A DNA stretch of 64,000 nucleotides from Maricaulis salignorans. Lineage in GTDB: Bacteria > Pseudomonadota > Alphaproteobacteria > Caulobacterales > Aquidulcibacteraceae. The notes below the pieces were generated by a model, which worked only from the letters and a program-made list of their open reading frames with translations, was not told the DNA's origin and searched no databases. Positions 46,063 to 54,601 of the stretch are shown piece after piece. The stretch spans positions 105,029-169,028 of the forward strand of contig CAMDDL010000002.1 in the NCBI GenBank assembly GCA_945891505.1. Direction: 5' to 3'. Positions within the stretch are counted from its first letter, which is position 1. Every line of letters begins with the position of its first letter. A program made the position numbers and the translations under genes.

Positions 46063-46895
46063 CCGTTGAAGCCGCCGCCCAAGCCCTAGCTCACTGGTGG
46101 GAACTGGCGGGCTTGGAGCCGTTTGATTTAGGCCCAGCCCAGCGGGCACGCGCCCAAGCTTTGCAACAACAATCAAGCGAACCCTCTACGCCAGAGGCAA
46201 AGATTGTTCCGGCTCGCGTCAATATGACTAAAAAGCCAGTCGATGCGCTGGCGGAAGCCCATCGCCTCGCCCAATCCTGCACGAGCTTGGATGCCCTCTT
46301 TAAGGCCCTCGAGAGCTTTGATGGCTGTGGGCTAAAAGCCAATGCACGGGCGACCGTTTTCGCCGATGGCCGAGCAGAGGCTGACATAATGGTGATTGGT
46401 GAAACGGCGGGCCGCGAAGATGATGAAATCGGCAAGCCATTTCAGGGCCCCGAGGGCGATTTACTCACGAAAATGTTAGCAAGCGTTGGCTTGGATCGGC
46501 AGCAAGATTGTTATCTGACCTGCCTTATCCCATGGCGGCCACCAGGCAACCGTAATCCTACCGCCGAAGAAGTAGCACTTTGCCGCCCATTTCTGGCGCG
46601 CCACGTCCAACTTGCCGCCCCCAAGGCGATTTTGATGGTTGGAGGTCTAACCGCTCAGACCCTATTGAACACGGCGGACGGCATCATGAAGCTACGCACT
46701 CGGTCTTTTGACTATGGCCTCGGCACCGATGAGACAGGGCCGAAAGCCTATGCGCAATGCCTTTTTTCACCTGCCTATCTATTGAACAGACCGCGCGACA
46801 AAGCACTCGCTTGGCAAGACCTACTCAGGTTTGAACAGAAATTTTCATCGCTTGGCGTTGCCACGCGGGGCAGAAACAAGGCAAAAGGCTCTTAA
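46041..46895 (+). CDS. Uracil-DNA glycosylase superfamily protein (family 4-like)
   Basis: A 284-residue protein with an N-terminal extension of about 95 residues, common in alphaproteobacteria. The UDG domain has SFDGCGLKANARATVF, then motif A VIGETAGREDDEIGKPFQGPEGDLL, and LIPWRPPGNRNPTAEEVALC. Family 4 enzymes remove uracil from DNA and carry an iron-sulfur cluster. The C-terminal motif, normally HPAYLLR, here reads FSPAYLLNRP, so the expected histidine is Ser. Activity may thus differ or be low. Alphaproteobacteria often place a lytic transglycosylase after this gene, as here. Confidence 0.85.
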   Translation: MHARPSLTVEAAAQALAHWWELAGLEPFDLGPAQRARAQALQQQSSEPSTPEAKIVPARVNMTKKPVDALAEAHRLAQSCTSLDALFKALESFDGCGLKANARATVFADGRAEADIMVIGETAGREDDEIGKPFQGPEGDLLTKMLASVGLDRQQDCYLTCLIPWRPPGNRNPTAEEVALCRPFLARHVQLAAPKAILMVGGLTAQTLLNTADGIMKLRTRSFDYGLGTDETGPKAYAQCLFSPAYLLNRPRDKALAWQDLLRFEQKFSSLGVATRGRNKAKGS

Positions 46896-46975
46896 ATCTG
46901 CCCAACGAGTCCTTTTCTGGAGGGTTGGGCGCAAAGGACCTCTGACTGAATGGGTCGAGGTAAGCAGGCAAGTGG

Positions 46976-47011
46976 GTTTGATAAACTTGTGGAGTTCCAA
47001 GCTTATCAAAC
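46976..47011. repeat. Long hairpin before the lytic transglycosylase gene
   Basis: The 14-base arm at 46976-46989 (GTTTGATAAACTTG) pairs with 46998-47011 (CAAGCTTATCAAAC) with one mismatch around an 8-base loop. It lies between the UDG stop and the transglycosylase start and has no U-run, so it looks more like an operator or an RNA processing or stability element than a terminator. Confidence 0.65.
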
Positions 47012-47035
47012 ACTTCGGCGAAGGGCCCAGATGGT

Positions 47036-48835
47036 TTGACCCAATGTGACATCACCCAGATTGGCTTGCAAAGGCGGCCCATATTGGCACCGATCGTGGC
47101 GATGGGGTGCTTTGTACTTGCTGTTTCGTCGACGGCAACTCTGGCACAAACAGCTCCAGCTGTTTCGACGTTGCGTGGCACAGTCGCTGGCCCGGATGTC
47201 CTGACGAGTTCCGATGAAGCAAGTTACCGCAAAGCCTTTGCTGCTGCGACCACCAATCAAAAAGCTGTCTTAGAGGAGGTTTTGCCATCCATTTCTGACG
47301 GTATTTTGAAGCCTCATGTTGAACGGGCACGCTTAATCTCAAGCGCCACAGCACCAGATTTGCCTGCCATGGCAGCTTGGCTGGAGCGTTGGGGTGATGT
47401 TGCCGGCGCAGGTGCGGTCTATGAGCGCGCACAAGATGCGCAGGAAGATGCTTTTCAGGCCGCGCGTATTATGGGCGTGGTGCCCACACCGTTCCGGCTA
47501 AAGCGGCCCGATCCTGTGCCCAGCCGCCGCTCGATGGGTACTGTGCTTGAGCCCAGTTTTATTCCCGTTCCAATTGGGCAAGGTGCGACGCGGGCAGATC
47601 GTGCCCAGATTGATGTTTTGGCTGCACGGTTTTATGCGGGCGATGACGAAGCAGCTTTGGCGATGGCGCGTGAAGCGGTGAATGGTCCGCAATCGGGTCA
47701 AGCGGGCTGGATCGGCGGTCTGGCCGCCTATCGCATGGGTGATTTTGCCACCGCGCAAACCTTGTTTACAGCAGCGGCGAACTGGAATGCGAGTGACGAT
47801 TGGGCGCGTTCATCTGGGGCGTTCTGGGCGGCCCGCGCATCAGAAAAGCTAGGCGATAAAGCCAAGACGCAATCCTTTTTAGAGCAAGCTGCTTCAAGTC
47901 CGCTGACTTTTTACGGGCAATTGGCACTGGCGCGGCTTGGGCGTTGGGAGACGCTAAAAGTCCCGCAAGCTCAAGATGAAAAAGATCGTGCGGCGCGATT
48001 GATGCGCGTGGACCCCGGTGTTCGCCGTGCTGTGGCTTTAAAAGAAATTGGTCGCGTATCCGATGCAGAAGCCGAACTATTCAATAGCTGGAGCCGAGCG
48101 CGAGCTGAGGATGATCTAGGCTTTTTGGCCGTGGCCCGCAGCCTAGACCTCGACCCAGTTGCTGAGCGTATTGCACAATCTTCCTCTGCTGCTGCCTTGG
48201 CCGCTCTTTATCCCATTCCCGACCAATTCCGCCCTGTGGGTGGTGAATTTGTTCTAGACCGCGCAGTTGTTCTGGCTGTGATGCGCCAAGAATCAAAGTT
48301 CGACACCAATGCGAAATCCTACGCTGGTGCGCGCGGCCTGATGCAGGTGATGCCAAGAACGGCTGCTTGGATGACGGGCCGGCGCGATTTGGCGAGCAAT
48401 CCTGGATTGCTCAACGACACCACCTTAAACGTAACATTGGGTGAAGCTTATCTGGAAAAGATGATGGCCATGGGCGTGATATCCAACTGCCTCACGCGAA
48501 CCTTCATGGCCTATAATGCAGGTCCAGGTAACGTCACGCGCTGGAGTGCGAGCGTCAAGGGTTCTGAAGACACATTGATGTTCATGGAAGCCGCCCCCAA
48601 CGGACAAGCCCGTGTCTATGCAGAGCGGGTGATGAGCAATATGTGGATCTACCATCGCCGCTTTGGCCAACGCGCGCCCAGCCTTGAAAAGCTGGCTCGT
48701 GGCCTTATCCCAACTTATGAGCCACAGGATAACCCGCGTCTGGCAAGCACGAGTGTCAGGTTCAGTCCTGTCACGTTAACGAGCGCAACTGGGTCAACTG
48801 GGATTATTGATTCCGGTGCCTTGTCACAGCGTTGA
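47036..48835 (+). CDS. Soluble lytic murein transglycosylase
   Basis: A protein of about 599 residues with a signal peptide (VAMGCFVLAVSSTATLAQ). A long alpha-helical superhelix resembling Slt70 follows, then a C-terminal SLT domain. The catalytic glutamate is E419 in MRQESKFDT, followed by AGARGLMQVMP and TFMAYNAGPGNVTRW. It cuts peptidoglycan between MurNAc and GlcNAc, forming anhydro-MurNAc. The start is uncertain: TTG at 47036 (AAGGG 10 bases before) keeps a sensible signal peptide, and no ATG lies before it. The gene ends 12 bases inside the convergent glycosyltransferase gene. Confidence 0.88.
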   Translation: MTQCDITQIGLQRRPILAPIVAMGCFVLAVSSTATLAQTAPAVSTLRGTVAGPDVLTSSDEASYRKAFAAATTNQKAVLEEVLPSISDGILKPHVERARLISSATAPDLPAMAAWLERWGDVAGAGAVYERAQDAQEDAFQAARIMGVVPTPFRLKRPDPVPSRRSMGTVLEPSFIPVPIGQGATRADRAQIDVLAARFYAGDDEAALAMAREAVNGPQSGQAGWIGGLAAYRMGDFATAQTLFTAAANWNASDDWARSSGAFWAARASEKLGDKAKTQSFLEQAASSPLTFYGQLALARLGRWETLKVPQAQDEKDRAARLMRVDPGVRRAVALKEIGRVSDAEAELFNSWSRARAEDDLGFLAVARSLDLDPVAERIAQSSSAAALAALYPIPDQFRPVGGEFVLDRAVVLAVMRQESKFDTNAKSYAGARGLMQVMPRTAAWMTGRRDLASNPGLLNDTTLNVTLGEAYLEKMMAMGVISNCLTRTFMAYNAGPGNVTRWSASVKGSEDTLMFMEAAPNGQARVYAERVMSNMWIYHRRFGQRAPSLEKLARGLIPTYEPQDNPRLASTSVRFSPVTLTSATGSTGIIDSGALSQR

Positions 48836-49414
48836 ACGTTTGAGGCTGGCCGCATCGTCGACATCCTCGAGCTCACGTAAGAAGTTAACCCGCCAATTTG
48901 ACGGTAGGCAGGCTAAGGTGTCGGATAATGTATGACTGCTCGACCAGCGAACGGGGGCAAGTTGGGCGCGGCGGGCCGCACGTGGCGACATCCCAATTAG
49001 CCAATAGCCACCATCGGTGGCAGGGCCCAGAACAACGTCTGCGCGCTTTAGGGCCTTAAAGGCCTGCACCAAATCTAGCCTCCGAAGGTCTGGCAAATCC
49101 GAGCCAATGATACACACAGGCGCGCGGCCAAAAGCTACCAGTGCGCGCGCCATACGTTGACCCAAGTCGCCCTCCCCCTGTCCTATCCGACGCAGGCCGG
49201 AAGGCCAGACATCACGGAATTGTGCCTTTAGGTCCTTTTGAGGTGCAACCGCCAATAGGGTTTCCCACCCCGCAGAACGAGCCACCCGGCAGGTGTAGGC
49301 GTCCAAGCGTCGTTTTGTGCGCCAAGCTGCCACAACGCCTACCCCACGGGCTAGTCGCGTCTTGGCAAGGCCCATTCGGGGAGATTTTGCAAAGATTATG
49401 AGCTTAGGTCTCAC
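48824..49414 (-). CDS. TIGR04282/DUF2064 nucleotidyl-glycosyltransferase-like protein
   Basis: A 196-residue GT-A-fold protein. FAKSPRMGLAKTRLARGVG matches the nucleotide-binding start of DUF2064 (TIGR04282), followed by GDLGQRMARAL, VCIIGSDLPDL and VLGPATDGGYWLIG. Members are often annotated as arsenosugar-synthesis glycosyltransferases because of genome context in cyanobacteria and others. No arsenic gene is present here, so that role is not supported. It starts within the last 4 bases of the next gene upstream and is co-transcribed with it. Confidence 0.85.
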   Translation of the reverse strand: MRPKLIIFAKSPRMGLAKTRLARGVGVVAAWRTKRRLDAYTCRVARSAGWETLLAVAPQKDLKAQFRDVWPSGLRRIGQGEGDLGQRMARALVAFGRAPVCIIGSDLPDLRRLDLVQAFKALKRADVVLGPATDGGYWLIGMSPRAARRAQLAPVRWSSSHTLSDTLACLPSNWRVNFLRELEDVDDAASLKRSTL

Positions 49415-50106
49415 CGGTACCAGCTTTTAATCCGGTCGGGTGAGACCCCGCACAAAAAGGCAACCAAAAGCGTCAAGTTACGTAAGGGCACAAACCACCA
49501 ACCGCCCTTCCGGTATCGCTCTGCGCTCGTCTCGACCACAGCAGGTAGAGCGCGCAAACGTGACTTGCCCAACTTCCGCACCAGAGCGACGTCTTCCATT
49601 AAGGCAATCGGCTGAAACCCACCCACAGCCTCATACAAAGCGCGGGAAATCAAAAGTCCCTGGTCCCCATAGGGCAGACCAAATAAGCGTGCCCGCCAAT
49701 TAGCCCAGAAGGCGATCCGAAGGGCTGAGGGCTCTTGATCATCAAACCCCAATTGGAAATAGGCAGCTTGGTGCGGGGCCGTCGCTATATGGGCTTTACA
49801 AGCGGAAATCCACCCCTCCAAAGGCACGGAATCGCCATGCAGAAACAACAGCCAATCGCCCTTGGCGGCTTTAGCCCCCGCTGCCATTTGTTGTCCGCGA
49901 CCCCGGCCAATTTCGCCAACTTGGATCACTCGACAGCCCATATCGAGCGCAAGCGCCGCACTTTGATCGACAGATCCTGCGTCCACCACCACTACATCTC
50001 GGATAAGGCCAGCACTCAAGCCTGCCACCAAAGTAGCCAAACAATCGGCTAATCTGGGCATCGCGTTCAAGGTTGGAATCACGATGGAAAGCGGGGCTGA
50101 AGTCAT
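49411..50106 (-). CDS. TIGR04283-type GT2 glycosyltransferase
   Basis: A 231-residue family-2 glycosyltransferase. The start is LSIVIPTLNAMPRLADCL, with DVVVVDAGSVDQSA, then GRGQQMAAGAKAAKGDWLLFLHGDS in place of the usual DxD region. The C-terminal helix VPLRNLTLLVAFLCGVSPDRI may sit on the membrane. It is paired with the TIGR04282 gene (4-base overlap), a pairing widespread in bacteria. The acceptor and sugar are unknown. Confidence 0.87.
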   Translation of the reverse strand: MTSAPLSIVIPTLNAMPRLADCLATLVAGLSAGLIRDVVVVDAGSVDQSAALALDMGCRVIQVGEIGRGRGQQMAAGAKAAKGDWLLFLHGDSVPLEGWISACKAHIATAPHQAAYFQLGFDDQEPSALRIAFWANWRARLFGLPYGDQGLLISRALYEAVGGFQPIALMEDVALVRKLGKSRLRALPAVVETSAERYRKGGWWFVPLRNLTLLVAFLCGVSPDRIKSWYR

Positions 50107-50199
50107 AGATCCTCTTCAAGGGCTTGCGCGAGCCACTGGCAAGGGGGTTAAGTGTAAGCCGATGGCAGAATGAGGCCAAGTGATTAGAAGGGGCGCGCC

Positions 50200-51135
50200 A
50201 TGCGTTTGGATGACATCCGCCGATCCAGCAATATAGAGGATCGCCGAGGCGGTGGTGGTGGTGGGTCGAGCGGTGGTGGCGGTGGTCCGCGCTTACCCTT
50301 ACGGGGTCGCGGTGGGATCGCCATGATCGTCGTCGTCTTATTGCTTGTCTTCTTTGGTGGTGGCGACACCATGGGCACTTTGATGTCGATACTAGGGGCG
50401 GGTTCGGGCCCGTCCAGCCAGTCAGGCGGCTTCCAAGCAGATACCACCTCACCTAAGGGGCTCGATCAACCAGCTAATTCCAGTCGCGGCGAAGCAGAAA
50501 CCGCCGATCGCGTGGCGGCGGTCTTGGGATCCAATGAGGACTTCTGGACAGCCCATTTTGCAAAGAATGGGGCAACCTACACCCCGGCAACATTGGTGCT
50601 GTTTGATAATCAAACAAGCTCGCCTTGTGGTACGGCCAGCGCCTCGACGGGGCCTTTTTACTGCCCTAGTGACAAGAAAATTTATTTAGATATGAGCTTT
50701 TTTGAAGAAATGGATCGAGGATTAGGTGCAAAGGGTGACTTCGCACAGGCCTATGTGATTGCCCACGAAGTTGCCCATCATGTGCAAGACGTCACTGGGA
50801 TCTTACCGAAGGCCAGTCGCGCGATGCGCCAACAAGGGCAAAGCAAAGGGGCTGATTCCATCTCCGTTCGCCTAGAGCTGCAAGCCGATTGCTATGCGGG
50901 CCTTTGGGCTGGACAGTCTAACATAACCGCGGCTCTGGAATCCGGAGATATAGAAGAGGCTTTAGGTGCAGCCAGTGCCGTGGGTGATGATCGTCTACAA
51001 AAGCGCGCGCAAGGCTTTGCGGTACCCGATAGCTTCACCCATGGTACCAGCGCCCAACGTATGACCTGGTTCAAAAAGGGCCTTGGAAGTGGCGATCTGC
51101 GCGGCTGTGACACTTTTTCCGCCCGCGACTTGTAA
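50200..51135 (+). CDS. YpfJ-type neutral zinc metallopeptidase
   Basis: A 311-residue protein starting MRLDDIRRSSNIEDRRG, the usual start of this family (PF04228). A glycine-rich stretch and one membrane helix (about residues 40-55) follow. The catalytic zinc motif is HEVAHHVQ with H189, E190 and H193. The later QADCYAGLWA supplies the likely third ligand. The peptidase domain probably faces the periplasm. E. coli YpfJ homologues have no established substrate. It diverges from the glycosyltransferase genes. Confidence 0.92.
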   Translation: MRLDDIRRSSNIEDRRGGGGGGSSGGGGGPRLPLRGRGGIAMIVVVLLLVFFGGGDTMGTLMSILGAGSGPSSQSGGFQADTTSPKGLDQPANSSRGEAETADRVAAVLGSNEDFWTAHFAKNGATYTPATLVLFDNQTSSPCGTASASTGPFYCPSDKKIYLDMSFFEEMDRGLGAKGDFAQAYVIAHEVAHHVQDVTGILPKASRAMRQQGQSKGADSISVRLELQADCYAGLWAGQSNITAALESGDIEEALGAASAVGDDRLQKRAQGFAVPDSFTHGTSAQRMTWFKKGLGSGDLRGCDTFSARDL

Positions 51136-51139
51136 GTGC

Positions 51140-51586
51140 TCAGGCGTATTCCTCGCCGGGCCAGATTTTGATCCGGCGAACGAGATGTCGCACCTTGACC
51201 TTGCCTTCTGGCACCGTCTGGTTCCGCACACTCATCCCCACCTTATGTACGCTGTCAGGATCGCCGCTTACTAAGGGATGCCAATCAAACAAAGGCTGGC
51301 CTTCTTGAACTAAGCGATAGGCACACGTCATGGGCAACCACGTCAGTTCGCCGAGCGTTTCAGGCGTCAGCTTTACACAATCAGGCACATGGGCTTTTCG
51401 CGCGGCATAATTGCTGCAGCGGCAAGAACCGGAATCAAACAATTTGCAATGCACATCTGTCGTATGAATGTCGCCGGTATCTTCATCTTCCAGACGGATC
51501 AGGCAGCATTTGCCACAGCCATCGCACAGGCTTTCCCATTGGGCTTCGGTCATATCTGCAAGTTTGGTGTCGGTCCAAAATGGCAT
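51140..51586 (-). CDS. YcgN family cysteine-cluster protein (UPF0260)
   Basis: A 148-residue cytoplasmic protein with the cysteine motif CDGCGKCC (about residues 22-29), then LEDEDTGDIHTTDVHCKLFDSGSCRCSNYAARK and PDCVKLTPE. The spacing of cysteines matches the UPF0260/YcgN family, thought to bind iron-sulfur or zinc. Function unknown. It lies 5 bases after the RNA methyltransferase gene and is probably co-transcribed with it. Confidence 0.9.
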   Translation of the reverse strand: MPFWTDTKLADMTEAQWESLCDGCGKCCLIRLEDEDTGDIHTTDVHCKLFDSGSCRCSNYAARKAHVPDCVKLTPETLGELTWLPMTCAYRLVQEGQPLFDWHPLVSGDPDSVHKVGMSVRNQTVPEGKVKVRHLVRRIKIWPGEEYA

Positions 51587-51591
51587 CTGGC

Positions 51592-52818
51592 TTACCGCAC
51601 AAACTTTGCCGCAATTTCTACATGCGACGTGAAACGGAATTGATCGAAGGTTTCAATTTCAGCGAGGCGATAACCCCCATCAATCAAAATGCGTGCATCT
51701 CGAGCAAAGCTTGCTGGATCACAGGAGATCGCTACCACCAGATCAATCTTCGACCGGGCAATCTGGGCACTTTGTGATTCTGCGCCAGCGCGCGGTGGAT
51801 CAAAGACGATAGCATCCAAGCCCTTCATCTCTAAGGGGGCCAGAGGTGCCCGATAGAGGTCGCGCGCTTCTGCGATCAATGTCTTGCCGCCGGCCAATCC
51901 ATCTGCAGCCTTTTTCATCGCAGCAACAGCCTGCACATCGGATTCAATGGCACGAACCAACGCCTTTTCCTTCAAGCGAAGCGCAAATGTGCCAATACCT
52001 GCAAATAGATCGGCGACATGCTTGCGACCTGCAGTCCACGCCAGCACGCGGGCGGCCAAGGCCTCTTCCCCCGCTCGTGTTGCTTGGAGAAAAGCCCCGG
52101 CTGGTAACTCGACAATAGCTTGGCCCATTTTCACACGGGGCGTAACGCGGGTCAGAGCGGTCTGGCCATGCAGTGTCAAACGACCGATTTCTGCGACTTC
52201 TGCCAGCGCCGCTAAACGCTCTAGTCCCTTGCGCTCAAACTTATCAATCCGACCGGCATTGCGTACATCGACATCCAAGCCAACAGGGGTTTCAGTGACA
52301 AGAAGGTCAATTGTTTCCTGCTTGGGTGCCAATGCTTCGGCTAAAACTGCTAATCGGGGGAGAGCTGCATTCAAACCGGCGGTCAAAACCGGGCAAGCAG
52401 TGATCGTCTCAATCTGATGGCTTTTAGCTTGCGCGAACCCGAACAAAAAGCGCGGCCCCGCATGCTTACCATGAAACGTCGCGCGCCTGCGTCCCTGACC
52501 CCAAGCAGGCTGGCTCGGGGCCAAGGCGACATCGATGCCGACCCTTTGTAGGGCCAGCTCGACCAAACCGGCCTTCCAAGCCAAATAGGGGCCTTCAGCC
52601 CAATGCTGCAGCGAACAGCCACCACAGACGGTAAAGTGGCCACAAACAGGCTCCACGCGCTCAGCTGAAGCCTGCATGACTTTCACAAGCGTCGCACGGT
52701 CTCCGCGCTGGTTCGCCTCAACTTCTTCGCCGGGCAGCGTGAAAGGGACATGGACCGCACGATCTTGATCGCGTGAAACGCCATCGCCGCGTGCGCCAAT
52801 ATGCTCAATGTTGAGCAT
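51592..52818 (-). CDS. TrmA/RlmD-family RNA (uracil-5-)-methyltransferase
   Basis: A 408-residue class I methyltransferase that forms 5-methyluridine in RNA. A TRAM-like N-terminus (EHIGARGDGVSRDQDRAVHVPFTLPGEEV) precedes an iron-sulfur cysteine cluster in CGHFTVCGGCSLQHW. The SAM fold has VADLFAGIGTFAL, and the catalytic region has VFDPPRAG followed by VVAISCDPASFARD, whose Cys is the expected nucleophile. The ATG at 52818 has AGGA at a good distance; the frame extends to 52845 with a weaker site. RlmD, RlmC or TrmA specificity cannot be told apart by eye. Confidence 0.9.
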   Translation of the reverse strand: MLNIEHIGARGDGVSRDQDRAVHVPFTLPGEEVEANQRGDRATLVKVMQASAERVEPVCGHFTVCGGCSLQHWAEGPYLAWKAGLVELALQRVGIDVALAPSQPAWGQGRRRATFHGKHAGPRFLFGFAQAKSHQIETITACPVLTAGLNAALPRLAVLAEALAPKQETIDLLVTETPVGLDVDVRNAGRIDKFERKGLERLAALAEVAEIGRLTLHGQTALTRVTPRVKMGQAIVELPAGAFLQATRAGEEALAARVLAWTAGRKHVADLFAGIGTFALRLKEKALVRAIESDVQAVAAMKKAADGLAGGKTLIAEARDLYRAPLAPLEMKGLDAIVFDPPRAGAESQSAQIARSKIDLVVAISCDPASFARDARILIDGGYRLAEIETFDQFRFTSHVEIAAKFVR

Positions 52819-52952
52819 GAGTGTTTCCTGAATGCTTTTGTTCATATCTGCTCATGCGCCGTTCAGGGAGGAAGTTGCAAGTTAGCTTTCACAGAAGGCC
52901 TGCAGCTATCCCCCATCTATCCCTTGGGTCTTCTCTGTAAAGGAGCATCGTG

Positions 52953-53549
52953 ATGCGTACATTGATTTTCTCAAGCTTGGCTGCAACGCTGGCCCTTTCA
53001 GCCCCTGCCATTGCTTCTGCCCAAACCTATAACAACACTTACCCCAATTATGGCGCTGTCCCACAAGAGTGCCAACAAAGCTTGAACAACAACCGTTTGG
53101 CCGGTGGTGCTATTGGTGCGGTTGCCGGCGCGGTGTTGGGCAAGCAGATTGCCGGACGCAATGCCCGCAAAGAGGGCACGGTTCTAGGTGCCGTAGTTGG
53201 TGCGGTTGCTGGTTCGCAAATCGCCAAGGGCCGTGTTGCCTGTGACGACCAAGTCTACCGCGGTTACGAGCCTAGTCAGCGCCAAGAGCGCCAAGAAGGT
53301 TATCGCAATCAAGGCCCTCAAAGCTTTGATTATTCCAAAAATGATCGCTATAGCGACTATCGTCCAAGTCGTCGCAATCACCACCGTAACGATGATCATG
53401 CCTACCGAGCCACCTATACCCCCCCTAACGTAAGCCGTCAGGAATGTGGTTGGGGCGAAGCCGCCCTGCGCCGCCCGGATGGCCTTTATGAACGTCAACA
53501 AGTGTGGATGTGCCGCGACAGTCGTGGCGAATGGCAAGTCGCAAACTAA
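52953..53549 (+). CDS. Exported glycine-zipper protein
   Basis: A 198-residue protein with a signal peptide ending ASAQ (about residue 24). The glycine zipper GGAIGAVAGAVLGKQIAGRNARKEG with VLGAVVGAVAGSQIAKG (about 50-90) resembles the 2TM Rick_17kDa/SlyB outer-membrane fold. The C-terminal half is polar, rich in Tyr, Arg, Gln and His, and ends with cysteines in RQECGWGE and WMCRDSRG. There is no lipobox. AGGAG precedes the start. It is the first of three rightward secreted-protein genes. Probably envelope-attached; function unknown. Confidence 0.75.
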   Translation: MRTLIFSSLAATLALSAPAIASAQTYNNTYPNYGAVPQECQQSLNNNRLAGGAIGAVAGAVLGKQIAGRNARKEGTVLGAVVGAVAGSQIAKGRVACDDQVYRGYEPSQRQERQEGYRNQGPQSFDYSKNDRYSDYRPSRRNHHRNDDHAYRATYTPPNVSRQECGWGEAALRRPDGLYERQQVWMCRDSRGEWQVAN

Positions 53550-53566
53550 CGATTTGCCCTGTTAGA

Positions 53567-53606
53567 CAAGCCGCTTCCCTGTTAGGAGGGAGGCGGCTTT
53601 GTCTTT
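53567..53606 (+). terminator. Intrinsic terminator after the first glycine-zipper gene
   Basis: AAGCCGC at 53568-53574 pairs with GCGGCTT at 53593-53599, and TTCCCT/AGGGAG extends the stem. TTTGTCTTT follows on the plus strand. This is a good rho-independent terminator 18 bases past the stop codon. Confidence 0.8.
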
Positions 53607-53765
53607 AAGAAAACATTGCAACCAAACTGCCACTAAGCCTGTGATTTGTTTTCCCTGTTTTGGTGAAGACAAAGGCCAAGCGGCTAAATATTTGGCACAG
53701 TATTATAATCCGTCGAAAGAATTTCGTCGAGTTTTGATTCGAACGTCCCAGAAAAGGACTTGAAC

Positions 53766-54563
53766 ATGCGCAATGTTTTACTTGGTTTGGTGCTATCAGG
53801 CTGGTTCGCAAGCCCCGCACTGGCCCAATGCGTCTCTGTCGCCTGCCCCGGCTCGCCTGGCAGCAGCATGATGAGCTCAGGTAGCAGCAGTTCAAATTCG
53901 ACCAGCGGGTCGTCCTCCATGTCACAGCATGAAGTCGCCCAAACTGTGACTATTACCCCCGACACGACAGATACTTTAGCGCGAGAAGAAGTTGTGCGCG
54001 AATCAGGAGCGCACGGGAGTCATCACGCTCAACATCAAGAACACACACGAAATGCCTATCGTCATGGTTATCGTCATGGTTATCGCGATGGCTACCGGAA
54101 TGGTTATTCAGATCGCGCCAGACCCAAAGGACTCACGACAAAGTCGCGCACCCGCCCTGCAGTTGCTCCTGCAAGCCATCGCAGAGCCAAAAACAAGGCC
54201 AAGCGCACGCAACGCTCCGCCGCCAGTTCTTCAGCTTGGGTCCATAGCAGCCGGCCTTTCGTCGATACCGTCAAGGATCGCGCTACCAGCTATGAAGCGG
54301 CAGCTAACGGTTCAGCCATTTCTTTAGCGAGCGAGAGCAGTGCGTCGAGCAGCTCTTCATGGTCTTCCTCCTCCTCGATGAGCAGTTGGTCAAACCAGGG
54401 CGGCATGACTTCGTGGCCTGCGCCAGCCATGCCAATGCAACAGGGTGGTATGATCTGCGGCTGGAGCGTCCAGACCATCACCACGCCCGACGGGCAGACA
54501 TTGCCGCCGCAACAAACTTGGGTGTGCCAATGCCCGCAAGGCTGGCGTCCGCCCGGCTATTGA
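53766..54563 (+). CDS. Exported serine-rich protein with GYR repeats
   Basis: A 265-residue low-complexity protein with a signal peptide ending PALAQC (about residue 20). It has Ser-rich runs at about 35-55 and 195-225. Residues 98-115 contain a YRHG/YRDG/YRNG tandem repeat encoded by 12-base DNA repeats. The middle is very basic (Arg/Lys/Thr). The C-terminus has cysteines in MICGWSV and WVCQCPQGW, like the C-terminal cysteine regions of its neighbour. TATAAT occurs at 53704-53709 upstream and may be a -10 box. No domain family was recognised. Likely surface or periplasmic. Confidence 0.65.
   Translation: MRNVLLGLVLSGWFASPALAQCVSVACPGSPGSSMMSSGSSSSNSTSGSSSMSQHEVAQTVTITPDTTDTLAREEVVRESGAHGSHHAQHQEHTRNAYRHGYRHGYRDGYRNGYSDRARPKGLTTKSRTRPAVAPASHRRAKNKAKRTQRSAASSSAWVHSSRPFVDTVKDRATSYEAAANGSAISLASESSASSSSSWSSSSSMSSWSNQGGMTSWPAPAMPMQQGGMICGWSVQTITTPDGQTLPPQQTWVCQCPQGWRPPGY
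54057..54104 (+). repeat. Four 12-base tandem repeats in the GYR-repeat gene
   Basis: The unit TATCGTCATGGT occurs twice exactly, then as TATCGCGATGGC and TACCGGAATGGT. The units code for Tyr-Arg-X-Gly with X being His, His, Asp and Asn. The array is in frame, so changes in copy number would lengthen or shorten the protein without a frameshift. Confidence 0.85.
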
Positions 54564-54601
54564 TCGCTGTTTGCTGATTATTGACTTTTTGGGAGACGAT
54601 T

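Noticed and set aside
48824..49414. Arsenosugar biosynthesis role for the glycosyltransferase pair
   Set aside because: The name comes from other genomes; no arsenic resistance or methylation gene is present here.
53693..53709. Sigma-54 promoter before the GYR-repeat gene (TGGCAC)
   Set aside because: TGGCAC is followed after 5 bases by TATA rather than TTGC, so the essential GC of the -12 box is missing. TATAAT is a more likely -10 box.
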